A DNA stretch of 64,000 nt from assembly GCF_011752995.1 (NCBI RefSeq), contig NZ_VWWL01000017.1, forward strand, positions 62,001 to 126,000, given 5' to 3'. The notes under the pieces were generated by a model, which worked only from the letters and a program-made list of their open reading frames with translations, did no database searches and was not told where the DNA came from. The stretch comes from Burkholderia sp. Ax-1724 (GTDB lineage: Bacteria > Pseudomonadota > Gammaproteobacteria > Burkholderiales > Burkholderiaceae). Shown here piece by piece: positions 16,167 through 24,397 of the stretch. The translations under genes were made by a program, and so were the position numbers. Each line of letters begins with the position of its first letter. Position 1 is the stretch's first letter.

Positions 16167-17576
16167 ATGACCACCTCCGTTCGTACCCGTTTCGCACCGA
16201 GTCCCACCGGCTTCATCCACCTCGGCAACATCCGCTCCGCGCTCTATCCGTGGGCGTTCGCGCGCAAGATGAAAGGGACCTTCGTGCTGCGGGTCGAGGA
16301 CACCGACGTCGAGCGTTCGACCACCGAATCCGTCGACGCGATTCTCGAGGGTATGCAATGGCTCGGCCTCGATTTCGACGAAGGCCCGTTCTACCAGATG
16401 CAGCGCATGGACCGTTATCGCGAAGTGCTCAAGCAGATGCAGGACGCGGGGCTCGTCTACCCGTGCTACATGTCGACCGAAGAACTCGATGCACTGCGTG
16501 AGCGTCAGCGTGAAGCCGGCGAAAAGCCGCGCTACGACGGCACGTGGCGCCCTGAGCCGGGCAAGGTGCTGCCGCAGCCGCCCGCGGGCGTGCAGCCGGT
16601 GCTGCGCTTCCGCAATCCGCTGGCGGGCATGGTCGCGTGGGACGACGCGGTGAAAGGCCGTATCGAGATTTCGAACGAAGAACTCGACGACCTCGTGATT
16701 GCGCGTCCGGACGGCACGCCCACTTACAACTTCTGCGTCGTGATCGACGACCTCGATATGCGCATCACGCACGTGATTCGCGGTGACGACCACGTCAACA
16801 ACACGCCGCGCCAGATCAACATCCTGCGCGCGCTCGGCGGCGAGCCGCCGGTCTATGCACACCTGCCGACCGTGCTCAACGAGCAGGGCGAAAAGATGAG
16901 CAAGCGGCACGGCGCAATGAGTGTGATGGGGTATCGCGACGGCGGGTATCTGCCGGAAGCGGTGGTCAACTATCTCGCGCGCCTCGGCTGGTCGCATGGC
17001 GACGCGGAGATTTTCACGCGCGAGCAGTTCGTCGAATGGTTCGATCTCGAGCATCTCGGCAAATCGCCCGCGCAGTATGACCACGACAAGCTGAACTGGC
17101 TCAACGCGCACTACATCAAGGAGGCGGACAACGCGCGCCTCGCCGAGCTTGCGAAGCCGTTCTTCGCGGAACTGGGTATCGACGAAGCCACGCTCGCGCA
17201 GGGGCCGGATCTGACAGCCGTGGTGGGGCTGATGAAGGACCGTGCATCGACCGTGAAGGAGATCGCGCAGAATGCGGCGATGTTCTATCGCGTGCCGGCT
17301 CCGGATGCCGAATCGCTCGCGCAGCATGTGACCGAGGCGGTTCGTCCGGCGCTCGCGGAACTCGCCGCTGCGTTGAAGACCGTCGAATGGAGCAAGGAGG
17401 CGATTGCCGCCGCGCTGAAGGCCACGCTCGGTGCGCACAAGCTGAAGATGCCGCAGCTCGCGATGCCGGTTCGTCTGCTGGTGGCGGGCACGACGCATAC
17501 GCCGTCGATCGATAGCGTGCTGATGCTGTTCGGGCGTGACGCTGTCGTCAGCCGCATTGAAAAGGCGCTCGCCTGA
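16167..17576 (+). CDS. gltX: Glutamate--tRNA ligase
   Basis: Class I aminoacyl-tRNA synthetase of 469 residues that charges tRNA-Glu. The HIGH-type motif is in APSPTGFIHLGN (residues 10-21) and the KMSKR motif in EQGEKMSKRHGA near residue 247. VEDTD and the C-terminal anticodon-binding helical region are present at normal length. It starts ATGACC and lies just upstream of five tRNA genes, two of which are its own substrate tRNA-Glu. Confidence 0.97.
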   Translation: MTTSVRTRFAPSPTGFIHLGNIRSALYPWAFARKMKGTFVLRVEDTDVERSTTESVDAILEGMQWLGLDFDEGPFYQMQRMDRYREVLKQMQDAGLVYPCYMSTEELDALRERQREAGEKPRYDGTWRPEPGKVLPQPPAGVQPVLRFRNPLAGMVAWDDAVKGRIEISNEELDDLVIARPDGTPTYNFCVVIDDLDMRITHVIRGDDHVNNTPRQINILRALGGEPPVYAHLPTVLNEQGEKMSKRHGAMSVMGYRDGGYLPEAVVNYLARLGWSHGDAEIFTREQFVEWFDLEHLGKSPAQYDHDKLNWLNAHYIKEADNARLAELAKPFFAELGIDEATLAQGPDLTAVVGLMKDRASTVKEIAQNAAMFYRVPAPDAESLAQHVTEAVRPALAELAAALKTVEWSKEAIAAALKATLGAHKLKMPQLAMPVRLLVAGTTHTPSIDSVLMLFGRDAVVSRIEKALA

Positions 17577-17660
17577 GCGGTTGGTGAGCAGACGCGTTTC
17601 GGCGCGCGTGCAAGGTTTTGCGTGCCGGCGAAAAAATCGCATGTAATTGCTCAAAGGGTA

Positions 17661-17689
17661 TTTACAAAGCGCAGATCGCCCTCTAAAAT
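17661..17689 (+). promoter_or_regulatory. Promoter of the tRNA cluster
   Basis: TTTACA (17661-17666), 17-bp spacer, TAAAAT (17684-17689), placed 20 bp before tRNA-Ala. This is good sigma-70 spacing for a short 5' leader. Confidence 0.75.
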
Positions 17690-17709
17690 CTCGTTTCTCT
17701 GATCTGCAA

Positions 17710-17785
<76 letters not shown>

Positions 17786-17955
17786 ACGGAGCAGAGAAGT
17801 TAAAGTGGTTACGAAGTCTGAAAGTTGTAGAAAAAAAGACTTCACAAATCACTGAAACGTAGTTAAAGTAACGGTCTTCGCAGTTGACGAAACGAAATAA
17901 CTGAACAAGTTAGCGTAAGTTGGCAGCGAGTTAAAGACAGATCTGAAAAGATTAT

Positions 17956-18031
17956 GTCCCCTTCGTCTAGAGGCCTAGGACATCACCCTTTCACGGTGAG
18001 TACAGGGGTTCGAATCCCCTAGGGGACGCCA
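17956..18031 (+). tRNA. tRNA-Glu (anticodon TTC), copy 1
   Basis: A 76-nt cloverleaf with acceptor GTCCCCT/AGGGGAC, anticodon loop CTTTCAC (TTC), T loop TTCGAAT and an encoded CCA. Identical to copy 2 at 18260. Confidence 0.96.
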
Positions 18032-18122
18032 GACATCAGCGTCGCTTTAGTATTCGAGTAGTAGTAAAGCGGCGCAGCTTGCAGAGAATTAACCGACGCT
18101 CGCAAGCTAGGGTGTAAAGACT

Positions 18123-18199
18123 GGAGTGGTAGTTCAGTCGGTTAGAATACCGGCCTGTCACGCCGGGGGTCGCGGGTTCGAGTCCCGTCCACTCCGCCA
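18123..18199 (+). tRNA. tRNA-Asp (anticodon GTC), copy 1
   Basis: A 77-nt cloverleaf with acceptor GGAGTGG/CCACTCC, anticodon arm CCGGC-CTGTCAC-GCCGG and an encoded CCA. It differs from copy 2 by a T-A pair in place of C-G at acceptor position 5:68. Confidence 0.96.
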
Positions 18200-18202
18200 G
18201 AC

Positions 18203-18235
18203 AAAGCCCGTTCAAAAAATCTGAACGGGCTTTTT
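18203..18235 (+). terminator. Terminator-like hairpin between the two tRNA pairs
   Basis: AAAGCCCGTTC, ten-base loop, GAACGGGCTTT plus a T run. It sits directly after tRNA-Asp copy 1 and only 25 bp before tRNA-Glu copy 2. Confidence 0.85.
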
Positions 18236-18259
18236 CATTAAAGATGTAAACAGTACGTT

Positions 18260-18335
18260 GTCCCCTTCGTCTAGAGGCCTAGGACATCACCCTTTCACGG
18301 TGAGTACAGGGGTTCGAATCCCCTAGGGGACGCCA
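18260..18335 (+). tRNA. tRNA-Glu (anticodon TTC), copy 2
   Basis: Sequence identical to the copy at 17956. Encoded CCA. Part of the duplicated Glu-Asp unit. Confidence 0.96.
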
Positions 18336-18426
18336 GACATCAGCGTCGCTTTAGTATTCGAGTAGTAGTAAAGCGGCGCAGCTTGCAGAGAATTAACCGA
18401 CGCTCGCAAGCTAAGGTGTAAAGACT

Positions 18427-18503
18427 GGAGCGGTAGTTCAGTCGGTTAGAATACCGGCCTGTCACGCCGGGGGTCGCGGGTTCGAGTCCCGTCCGCTCCG
18501 CCA
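18427..18503 (+). tRNA. tRNA-Asp (anticodon GTC), copy 2
   Basis: Same as copy 1 except for acceptor stem GGAGCGG/CCGCTCC, a compensated change that keeps pairing. Encoded CCA. Confidence 0.96.
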
Positions 18504-18512
18504 GAAAAAGTC

Positions 18513-18545
18513 AAAGGGTTACGTCGAGATCGGCGTAACCCTTTT
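18513..18545 (+). terminator. Rho-independent terminator of the tRNA cluster
   Basis: AAAGGGTTACG, ten-base loop, CGTAACCCTTT then TT. It lies ten bases after the last tRNA. Confidence 0.9.
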
Positions 18546-18867
18546 GTCGTTTCTGGGCATCGTGTGATGGTTGGGTCCTGAGTTTCTCGCGCGCAATCTG
18601 TCTTTCGCATTGCGTCTCGTAAGCGCATTGTCCGTATCGGCTAGGCTAGGCTGCTGCATTGCTGCCGGCCATGGCAACTTATTCGATCGCGGCAAGCGAC
18701 ATCGGCCCGCATTGTCTACGACCGGACCAGCGCAATCGCCTCCCACGGTTCTTTCGTAACCGCCTCTCGCACAAGCCAAAGAACAATCTCGCTCACCAGG
18801 TCGATGTCGACACTGTGATAGGCCGCCTCGCTCAATGCCGTGGCTGAAGGCGGCATGCGACGTTTCA
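18546..18867. other. Intergenic stretch after the tRNA cluster
   Basis: About 320 bp between the tRNA terminator and the end of the convergent hydrolase gene. No gene, integrase remnant or attachment-site repeat of the tRNA 3' end was seen. Confidence 0.5.
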
Positions 18868-19644
18868 TCATTCTTTGCCGGCCTGCGCCGCGGCTTGCTC
18901 GATCAACTTCGCGACCTCGGTCGGGTGCGACATGTAGGCCACGTGGCTCGAGTTGATCTCAATGGTCTTGCTGCCTGCGCGCTGGGTCATGAAGCGTTCC
19001 AGATCAGGGTTGATCGCGCGATCGGCGGTCGCCACGACGGCCCAGCTCGGCTTCGTTCTCCATGCGGCATGTGTGATTGGCACACCGAACGATTGTGCCG
19101 CGGGCGTCACCTGCGAGATAGCCATGAAACCGGCTTCGGCGGCGGGGAGATCGGCGGCGAAATCCTGGCGGAAGTTGGCCGGATCGATGTACAGATGGCC
19201 GTCGGCGGTCGCCTTGATGGCCTTGGTCGCGGGCGGCATCTTTTTGGTCAGTTCGAGTGGGCTTTCTCCGGTGTCCGGCTGGAACGCGGCCACGTAGACG
19301 AGCCCCGCGACCTTGTCGTCGTTGCCGGCTTCGGTCACCACCGCGCCGCCGTAGCTGTGGCCGACGAGGATGCTCGGGCCGTTCTGCGCATCGATGACGC
19401 GGGTGGTTGCCTTCACGTCGTCGTCGAACGAGGTTTCCGGTTCCTGCACGACGGAAACCTTATAGCCGTCATGCGTGAGGATTTTCGACACGGCTTGCCA
19501 GCCCGAGCCATCGGCGAAATACCCGTGGACGAGGACGACGTTTCTGATCGGCGCTGCCGTGGCGGCCTGCGAGCCAAGAGCGGCGGCTGAAAGGGCAACG
19601 GCGGCGGCGATGCGGGTGACGTATGAGGCAATCTTCATTTTCAT
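18868..19644 (-). CDS. Exported alpha/beta hydrolase
   Basis: A 258-residue alpha/beta-fold hydrolase with a signal peptide (cleavage near SQA-ATAAP, residues 25-31). The oxyanion region is VLVHGYFADGSGW and the nucleophile S97 lies in GHSYGG. The catalytic His is in SSHVAYMSHP near the C-terminus. It resembles the RsbQ/pyrethroid-hydrolase-like esterase group often annotated only as alpha/beta hydrolase. It is divergent from a TetR gene with a perfect palindrome between them, so it is probably repressed by that regulator and induced by a small molecule. The substrate is unknown. Confidence 0.9.
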   Translation of the reverse strand: MKMKIASYVTRIAAAVALSAAALGSQAATAAPIRNVVLVHGYFADGSGWQAVSKILTHDGYKVSVVQEPETSFDDDVKATTRVIDAQNGPSILVGHSYGGAVVTEAGNDDKVAGLVYVAAFQPDTGESPLELTKKMPPATKAIKATADGHLYIDPANFRQDFAADLPAAEAGFMAISQVTPAAQSFGVPITHAAWRTKPSWAVVATADRAINPDLERFMTQRAGSKTIEINSSHVAYMSHPTEVAKLIEQAAAQAGKE

Positions 19645-19699
19645 GCTCCAGAGGATGAGGTAACGGAGAAATCGACAGGGTTTTACCTGTTCGATGTAA

Positions 19700-19719
19700 C
19701 CATCCTACTAGTAGGATGG
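19700..19719. promoter_or_regulatory. Perfect 20-bp palindrome, likely TetR operator
   Basis: CCATCCTACTAGTAGGATGG is a perfect 20-bp palindrome located between the divergent hydrolase and TetR genes, 56 bp from the former and 108 bp from the latter's proposed start. The placement and symmetry are those of a TetR-family operator controlling one or both genes. Confidence 0.8.
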
Positions 19720-19807
19720 AATGGATGCAAGAAAATTTTTGCAACTGGAAATTGCGTTTCTCTCCGCGTAAACTTCCTGACAACAAACCGACTAGATGGT
19801 AGGCAAA

Positions 19808-20413
19808 ATGACAGTAACAGGCGACCTGACGGCAAACAGGATCATGGCAGCGGCACGGCAACTCATCATGCGTCGCGGCTACAACGGGTTTAGCTATGCC
19901 GACATCGCGGAAGCGATCGGCATTCGCAAGGCGAGCATTCACCATCACTTCCCCGTAAAAACGGACCTCGTGATCGCCGTGCTGAACGAATGGCAAGAAG
20001 CGTTCGACGCCGACGTGGCGCTACTTCAGGAAAGCGGCGCCGATGCCATGGCGCAGTTGCGTGCCTATATCGGTCATTGGGAGCGCTGCATTGCGGACGA
20101 CACGGCTCCGTTCTGCGTAGCGGGCATGCTTGGCGCCGAACGTCCATCGTTGCCTGAAGAGGTGGCGCAAGTGGTGACAGCGTTCTTCGATAATCTGACT
20201 GTGTGGCTCGAACAGGTGCTCGAGTCGGGCGTGAAAAGCGATCTCATCAAATTGGGCTCGTCGTTTCAAACCGAGGCGGCCATGCTCGTCTCGCTGGTCT
20301 ACGGTGCGATGCTTGCCGCGCGGGCCTATGGCAACGTTGAGTTATTCAAGGACGTGACCGGGAGCGCGGTGGAAAGACTGGTGAAGACGCGCAAACGCAC
20401 GCGATCTGCCTGA
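19808..20413 (+). CDS. TetR family transcriptional regulator
   Basis: About 201 residues with the N-terminal TetR DNA-binding domain: AARQLIMRRGYNGFSYADIAEAIG, then the recognition helix KASIHHHFPVKTDL. A ligand domain follows, containing PFCVAGMLGAERPSLPEEV. An ATG at 19796 is also in frame. The ATG at 19808 is preferred because GGTAGG lies just before it, while none precedes the earlier one. It likely represses the divergent exported hydrolase and itself through the palindrome at 19700-19719. The ligand is unknown. Confidence 0.9.
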   Translation: MTVTGDLTANRIMAAARQLIMRRGYNGFSYADIAEAIGIRKASIHHHFPVKTDLVIAVLNEWQEAFDADVALLQESGADAMAQLRAYIGHWERCIADDTAPFCVAGMLGAERPSLPEEVAQVVTAFFDNLTVWLEQVLESGVKSDLIKLGSSFQTEAAMLVSLVYGAMLAARAYGNVELFKDVTGSAVERLVKTRKRTRSA

Positions 20414-20544
20414 GGCGAGGCCCATGCCTGCCGCCGCGATGCAGGCAGGAGTCGCCTCGTTTTTTCCGTGGGGGGATGAGTTGCTTGCGGTGATGTAAAG
20501 CGCGTCCAGATATCGACTCGCCGCGGCCGGCACATGACGGCGTA

Positions 20545-20820
20545 TCACGATGGCGGCCGATCTTTTGCGATCGCATCTGGCACGTGAGCACCGGGCAGGG
20601 TACCGAACATGTGTTGATTGCATTTCGCTTCGCCCCACGCCGCTTTCAGCTTGAGACCCGCACGCATGCGGCGTGAGACTGGCAGGATCTGTTCGCCGGC
20701 CAGCATGCCGAGCAGGCCGATTAGCGCAATGGCGGGCGGAGCCGGCGACTGCACGCTAATCGCGTAGTAGACGAAACCGGCGAGCATGCCGGCGAGCAGC
20801 GAGAATGCATACGGTTTCAT
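20545..20820 (-). CDS. XapX domain protein (longer form)
   Basis: A 91-residue small membrane protein. It contains the XapX/DUF1427 core MLAGFVYYAISVQSPAPPAI then LIGLLGMLAGEQILP, which forms two hydrophobic segments joined by a conserved S-P-A-P-P loop. The C-terminal ~40 residues are polar and unlike the short XapX form. It is divergent from the hydrolase cluster, whose second gene is another XapX protein, so the two probably belong to the same system. No biochemical role is known for the family. Confidence 0.85.
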   Translation of the reverse strand: MKPYAFSLLAGMLAGFVYYAISVQSPAPPAIALIGLLGMLAGEQILPVSRRMRAGLKLKAAWGEAKCNQHMFGTLPGAHVPDAIAKDRPPS

Positions 20821-21135
20821 GACACGAATCTCATTGACGCCCGAGTGGCGGCGTCCACTGGCGTGTGGGCACCTGGTGTGTGGACACTGTTACGCCGCGA
20901 TTTTTTTTAAAGCGTATCGGCTTTGCGCGAATAAGAAAAGAGTCAGCACGACGATTTAATACGCAATTTCTGGAATAGTTTCGATTCCATTTGTTCGATG
21001 TTCTTTTGCCGGATTTGCGTGTTAAATGATTGGGGCTGGATGACGGAATTTCCCGGCGCATCACCTCTTCGGCTCCTCTCTATCGTTACGGAGAGGCGGT
21101 CTTCTTTTATCTCCGGATCAGAGGACAAACACGTC
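20821..21135. other. Divergent regulatory region of the hydrolase cluster
   Basis: A 315-bp gap between the XapX gene (minus) and the YcaC-like gene (plus). It is AT-rich from 20900 to 21010 and carries the inverted repeat listed at 20971. An open frame upstream of the YcaC start is continuous, but the N-terminus it would add is not family-like. Confidence 0.6.
20971..20996. promoter_or_regulatory. Shared inverted repeat, copy 1 (candidate LysR operator)
   Basis: TGGAAT, seven bases (AGTTTCG), ATTCCA, directly followed by TTTGTTC. The same arms, spacer length and tail occur at 28715-28740. Its centre is about 156 bp before the YcaC-like start. The arms are perfect inverted repeats. The binding protein is inferred to be one of the two LysR regulators at 27595 and 28878. 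Confidence 0.75.
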
Positions 21136-21822
21136 ATGAGTAATCCGAAGCTTGAAGTACTCACTCCGCAGAACAGCCAGCTCATCATTATCGACCAGCA
21201 ACCGCAGATGGCCTTCGGCGTGCAGTCTATCGACCGGCAGACGTTGAAGAACAACGTCGTCGCCTTGGCGAAGGCGGCCAGGGTGTTCGGTATTCCGACC
21301 ACGATCACGACAGTCGAGTCGGAGAGCTTCTCGGGATTCACGTATCCCGAAGTACTCGACGTATTTCCAGGCCAGAAGCTGCTCGAGCGCACGTCGATGA
21401 ACTCGTGGGACGATCAGAAGGTCCGCGACGCGCTGGCCGCCAACGGCCGCAAGAAGGTGATCGTGTCGGGCCTGTGGACGGAGGTTTGCAACAACACGTT
21501 CGCCTTGTGCGCGATGCTCGAGGGCGGCTACGAAATCTACATGGTGGCCGATGCCTCGGGGGGAACCTCGAAGGAAGCGCATGACTACGCGATGCAGCGC
21601 ATGATTCAGGCGGGCGTCGTCCCGGTCACCTGGCAGCAGGTCATGCTCGAATGGCAGCGGGACTGGGCGCGCCGTGAAACCTACGACGCCGTCATGAAGA
21701 TCGCAAAGGAGCATTCGGGCTCCTATGGCATGGGCATCGACTATGCCTACACGATGGTCCACAAGGCACCGCAGCGCACGGCGTCCACCCACGAGGCGCT
21801 GCCCGCCGTGCCGGCGAAGTGA
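21136..21822 (+). CDS. Isochorismatase-fold hydrolase, YcaC-like
   Basis: Cytoplasmic hydrolase of 228 residues. D20 in LIIIDQQPQMAFG, R85 in LLERTSMNSWDD and C118 in SGLWTEVCNNT correspond to the Asp-Arg-Cys set of the YcaC group, which has no known physiological substrate. The start MSNPKLEV is chosen on family length; the open frame reaches back to 20998, but that leader is not conserved-looking. It is the first gene of a seven-gene plus-strand cluster. The C-terminal part past residue 185 is longer than in a minimal YcaC. Function is inferred as C-N or related bond hydrolysis of a small molecule. Confidence 0.88.
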   Translation: MSNPKLEVLTPQNSQLIIIDQQPQMAFGVQSIDRQTLKNNVVALAKAARVFGIPTTITTVESESFSGFTYPEVLDVFPGQKLLERTSMNSWDDQKVRDALAANGRKKVIVSGLWTEVCNNTFALCAMLEGGYEIYMVADASGGTSKEAHDYAMQRMIQAGVVPVTWQQVMLEWQRDWARRETYDAVMKIAKEHSGSYGMGIDYAYTMVHKAPQRTASTHEALPAVPAK

Positions 21823-21826
21823 TCGC

Positions 21827-21994
21827 ATGGAACCGTATCTGGTGTCACTGGGTGCGGGCGTGTTGATCGGCGTGATCTATAGCGCAATCAAGGTTCGCTC
21901 GCCCGCGCCGCCACTGGTTGCGCTCGTCGGCCTGCTCGGCATGTTGATCGGCGCGCACGCTGTCCCGGTTTTCAAGCCCTTGCTGGGCCTTTAG
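21827..21994 (+). CDS. XapX domain protein (short form)
   Basis: A 55-residue membrane protein with the canonical XapX sequence VLIGVIYSAIKVRSPAPP then LVGLLGMLIGAHAVP. It starts four bases after the YcaC-like stop and is followed 28 bases later by the amidohydrolase, so it is translated as part of the same operon. It is a paralogue of the divergent 91-residue XapX protein. The role is unknown. Confidence 0.88.
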   Translation: MEPYLVSLGAGVLIGVIYSAIKVRSPAPPLVALVGLLGMLIGAHAVPVFKPLLGL

Positions 21995-22022
21995 TCGGAG
22001 TGAGCGAAGCGAGGATACGCAC

Positions 22023-23912
22023 ATGAGCACAACTGGCAGCCAACCTGATCTGATTCTGCATAACGGACGCATCACCACGCTCGATCGCTCGAACCCAAGC
22101 GCGAGCGCGGTGGCGATTGCAGATGGCCGCTTCGTCGCGGTCGGCAGCGATGCGGACGTGATGCCGCTCGCGGGCCACGCGACGCAGGTTATCGATCTCG
22201 CCGGGCGGTCCGTGTTGCCGGGTCTGATCGACAATCATCTGCATCTGATTCGCGGCGGCCTGAACTACAACATGGAACTGCGCTGGGATGGCGTGCGCTC
22301 GCTCGCCGTCGCGATGGAGATGCTCAGGCGGCAGGTCGCGATCACGCCTGCGCCGCAATGGGTGCGGGTGGTCGGCGGTTTTACCGAGCATCAGTTCGAG
22401 GAGAAGCGCTTGCCGACGATTGCGGAGCTCAACGAGGCGGCGCCCGATACGCCCGTGTTCATCCTGCATCTATACGACCGTGCACTGCTCAATGCCGCCG
22501 CGCTGCGCGTGGTAGGTTATACGAAGGATACGCCGGAGCCTCCCGGCGGCACGATTCAGCGCGACGACATGGGCCATCCCAGCGGCTTGCTGCTGGCCAA
22601 TCCGAACGCCGCGATTCTCTATGCGACGCTTGCGAAAGGGCCCAGGCTGCCGCCCGAATATCAATACAATTCGACGCGCCATTTCATGCGCGAGCTCAAT
22701 CGCCTTGGCGTGACCGGTGCGATCGACGCGGGAGGCGGTTCGCAGAATTATCCGGAGGATTACGAAGTTATTCGCAAACTGCACGATGCAGGCGAAATGA
22801 CCGTGCGTGTCGCGTACAACCTGTTTACCCAGAAGCCGAAGGCCGAGAAGGAGGACTTCGTGAACTGGACCCGCGCAGTCCGGTATCACGACGGCACGGA
22901 TTATTTTCGCCACAACGGCGCGGGCGAGATGCTGGTGTTTTCGGCGGCCGACTTCGAGGACTTCCGCGTTGCGCGTCCGGAATTGCCAGCCGGGATGGAG
23001 GACGAACTCGAAGGCGTGGTGCGCGTGCTTGCGCAGAATCGCTGGCCGTGGCGGCTGCATGCCACCTATGACGAAACCATTGGCCGTGCGCTCGACGTGT
23101 TCGAAAAGGTCGCGAGAGACATTCCGCTCGACGGCATCCACTGGTTCTTCGATCATGCGGAAACCGTCTCCGAACGTTCGATGGAGCGCATCGCCGCGTT
23201 GGGCGGCGGCATCGCGGTGCAGCACCGGATGGCCTATCAGGGCGAGTATTTTGTCGAGCGCTACGGTGCGCAGGCGGCGGAGGCCACGCCGCCCATCGCG
23301 AAGATGCTGGAGAACGGCATCAAGGTGTCGGCCGGCACCGACGCGACGCGTGTGGCGTCGTACAACCCGTGGGTCTCGCTCGCATGGCTGGTCAGCGGCA
23401 AGACGATCGCCGGCCTGCGCATGTATCCCCGGCGCAATTTGCCTGATCGCGAAACGGCGTTACGCATGTGGACGGAGTACGTGACGTGGTTCTCGAACGA
23501 AGAGGGCAGAAAAGATTGCATCGCGCCCGGACAGCTTGCCGATCTGATGGTGCCGGACCGCGACTTCTTTTCGTGCGCCGAGGACGATATCGCCGACACC
23601 ACCGCCTTGCTGACGGTCGTGGGCGGCAGGATAGTCTGGGGGGCGGGGCCGTTCGCTTCGTACGATGCGCCGATTCCGCCGGCGATGCCCGACTGGTCGC
23701 CGGTTCGCCAGTATGGTGGTTATGGCGGCTGGGGCGCCGCGTCACGCGGCGGCGCGCCGTTGCAACGTGCCGCCGCGGCGGCGCTGTGCGGCTGCGCGAG
23801 TGCCTGCGGGGTGCACGGCCATGCGCATGCGCGCGCATGGAGCAGCGCCTTGCCGACTTCGGACGCGAAGGGCTTCTGGGGGGCGTTCGGCTGTTCCTGC
23901 TGGGCGGTCTGA
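22023..23912 (+). CDS. YtcJ-like metal-dependent amidohydrolase with Cys/His-rich tail
   Basis: A 629-residue amidohydrolase (TIM-barrel hydrolase family 3). The N-terminal small domain (LILHNGRITTLD) leads to GLIDNHLHLIRGG with the metal-binding HxH. Later HATYDE, WFFDHAETVSE and SAGTDATR carry the other expected metal and active-site positions. The extreme C-terminus (589-629) is rich in Cys and His: CGCASACGVHGHAHARAW plus a final GCSCWAV, giving five Cys and three His in about 40 residues, which could bind a metal. It is third in the cluster. It probably hydrolyses an amide, imide or carbamate-like substrate, which cannot be named. Confidence 0.88.
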   Translation: MSTTGSQPDLILHNGRITTLDRSNPSASAVAIADGRFVAVGSDADVMPLAGHATQVIDLAGRSVLPGLIDNHLHLIRGGLNYNMELRWDGVRSLAVAMEMLRRQVAITPAPQWVRVVGGFTEHQFEEKRLPTIAELNEAAPDTPVFILHLYDRALLNAAALRVVGYTKDTPEPPGGTIQRDDMGHPSGLLLANPNAAILYATLAKGPRLPPEYQYNSTRHFMRELNRLGVTGAIDAGGGSQNYPEDYEVIRKLHDAGEMTVRVAYNLFTQKPKAEKEDFVNWTRAVRYHDGTDYFRHNGAGEMLVFSAADFEDFRVARPELPAGMEDELEGVVRVLAQNRWPWRLHATYDETIGRALDVFEKVARDIPLDGIHWFFDHAETVSERSMERIAALGGGIAVQHRMAYQGEYFVERYGAQAAEATPPIAKMLENGIKVSAGTDATRVASYNPWVSLAWLVSGKTIAGLRMYPRRNLPDRETALRMWTEYVTWFSNEEGRKDCIAPGQLADLMVPDRDFFSCAEDDIADTTALLTVVGGRIVWGAGPFASYDAPIPPAMPDWSPVRQYGGYGGWGAASRGGAPLQRAAAAALCGCASACGVHGHAHARAWSSALPTSDAKGFWGAFGCSCWAV

Positions 23913-23913
23913 T

Positions 23914-24357
23914 ATGGCGGCAACGAGCGGGCGCGGCAACCCCACCTGGGTCCGCGCGCTTCTTGAGCCGCCGTGGATCGGATTGCTCGTGCGGATGGCG
24001 CTCGTGTCGGCGTGGCTGATTGGTGGCGTCGACAAGGCGCTGCACTTCGACAGCGCAATCGCGGAGCAGGCGCATTTCGGCCTGCATCCGCCTGCACTGT
24101 ACGCGGCACTGGCGGTCGTCGTGGAAATCGCCGGTTCGTTGTGCGTGATATTTCGCCGATATACGTGGCTCGGCGCGGGCGGCCTCGGCATGTTGACGGC
24201 CGTGGCGATGCTGGTTGCGAACGACTTCTGGAATCAAACGGGCGCTGCGCGCTTCACGGCGTTCAACAGTTTTTTCGAGCATTTTGGCCTGATTGCTGCC
24301 TGCGTGCTCGTGGTCATGTCCGGTGGTTCCGCAAGCGCCGCTGTAAAGGACACCTGA
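23914..24357 (+). CDS. DoxX family membrane protein
   Basis: Inner-membrane protein of 147 residues with four hydrophobic segments. LLVRMALVSAWLIGGVDKALHF, ALAVVVEIAGSLCVIF and a C-terminal helix match DoxX/DoxD-like proteins, as does the FFEHFGL motif. It starts one base after the amidohydrolase stop. DoxX proteins are linked in other bacteria to quinone or thiol redox reactions at the membrane; no such role can be shown here. Confidence 0.82.
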   Translation: MAATSGRGNPTWVRALLEPPWIGLLVRMALVSAWLIGGVDKALHFDSAIAEQAHFGLHPPALYAALAVVVEIAGSLCVIFRRYTWLGAGGLGMLTAVAMLVANDFWNQTGAARFTAFNSFFEHFGLIAACVLVVMSGGSASAAVKDT

Positions 24358-24397
24358 CCGATCGAACATCTCGACACGACAACAAGGACATTCCGTT

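Larger units (their letters stand above)
17956..18504 (+). repeat. Tandem duplication of a 245-bp tRNA-Glu/tRNA-Asp unit
   Basis: 17956-18200 and 18260-18504 are the same 245-bp unit, including the 91-bp spacer between the two tRNAs. Only three differences were counted: one G/A in the spacer and the paired T-A to C-G change in the tRNA-Asp acceptor stem. The 59 bp between the units are unique and hold a terminator-like hairpin. Confidence 0.93.
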
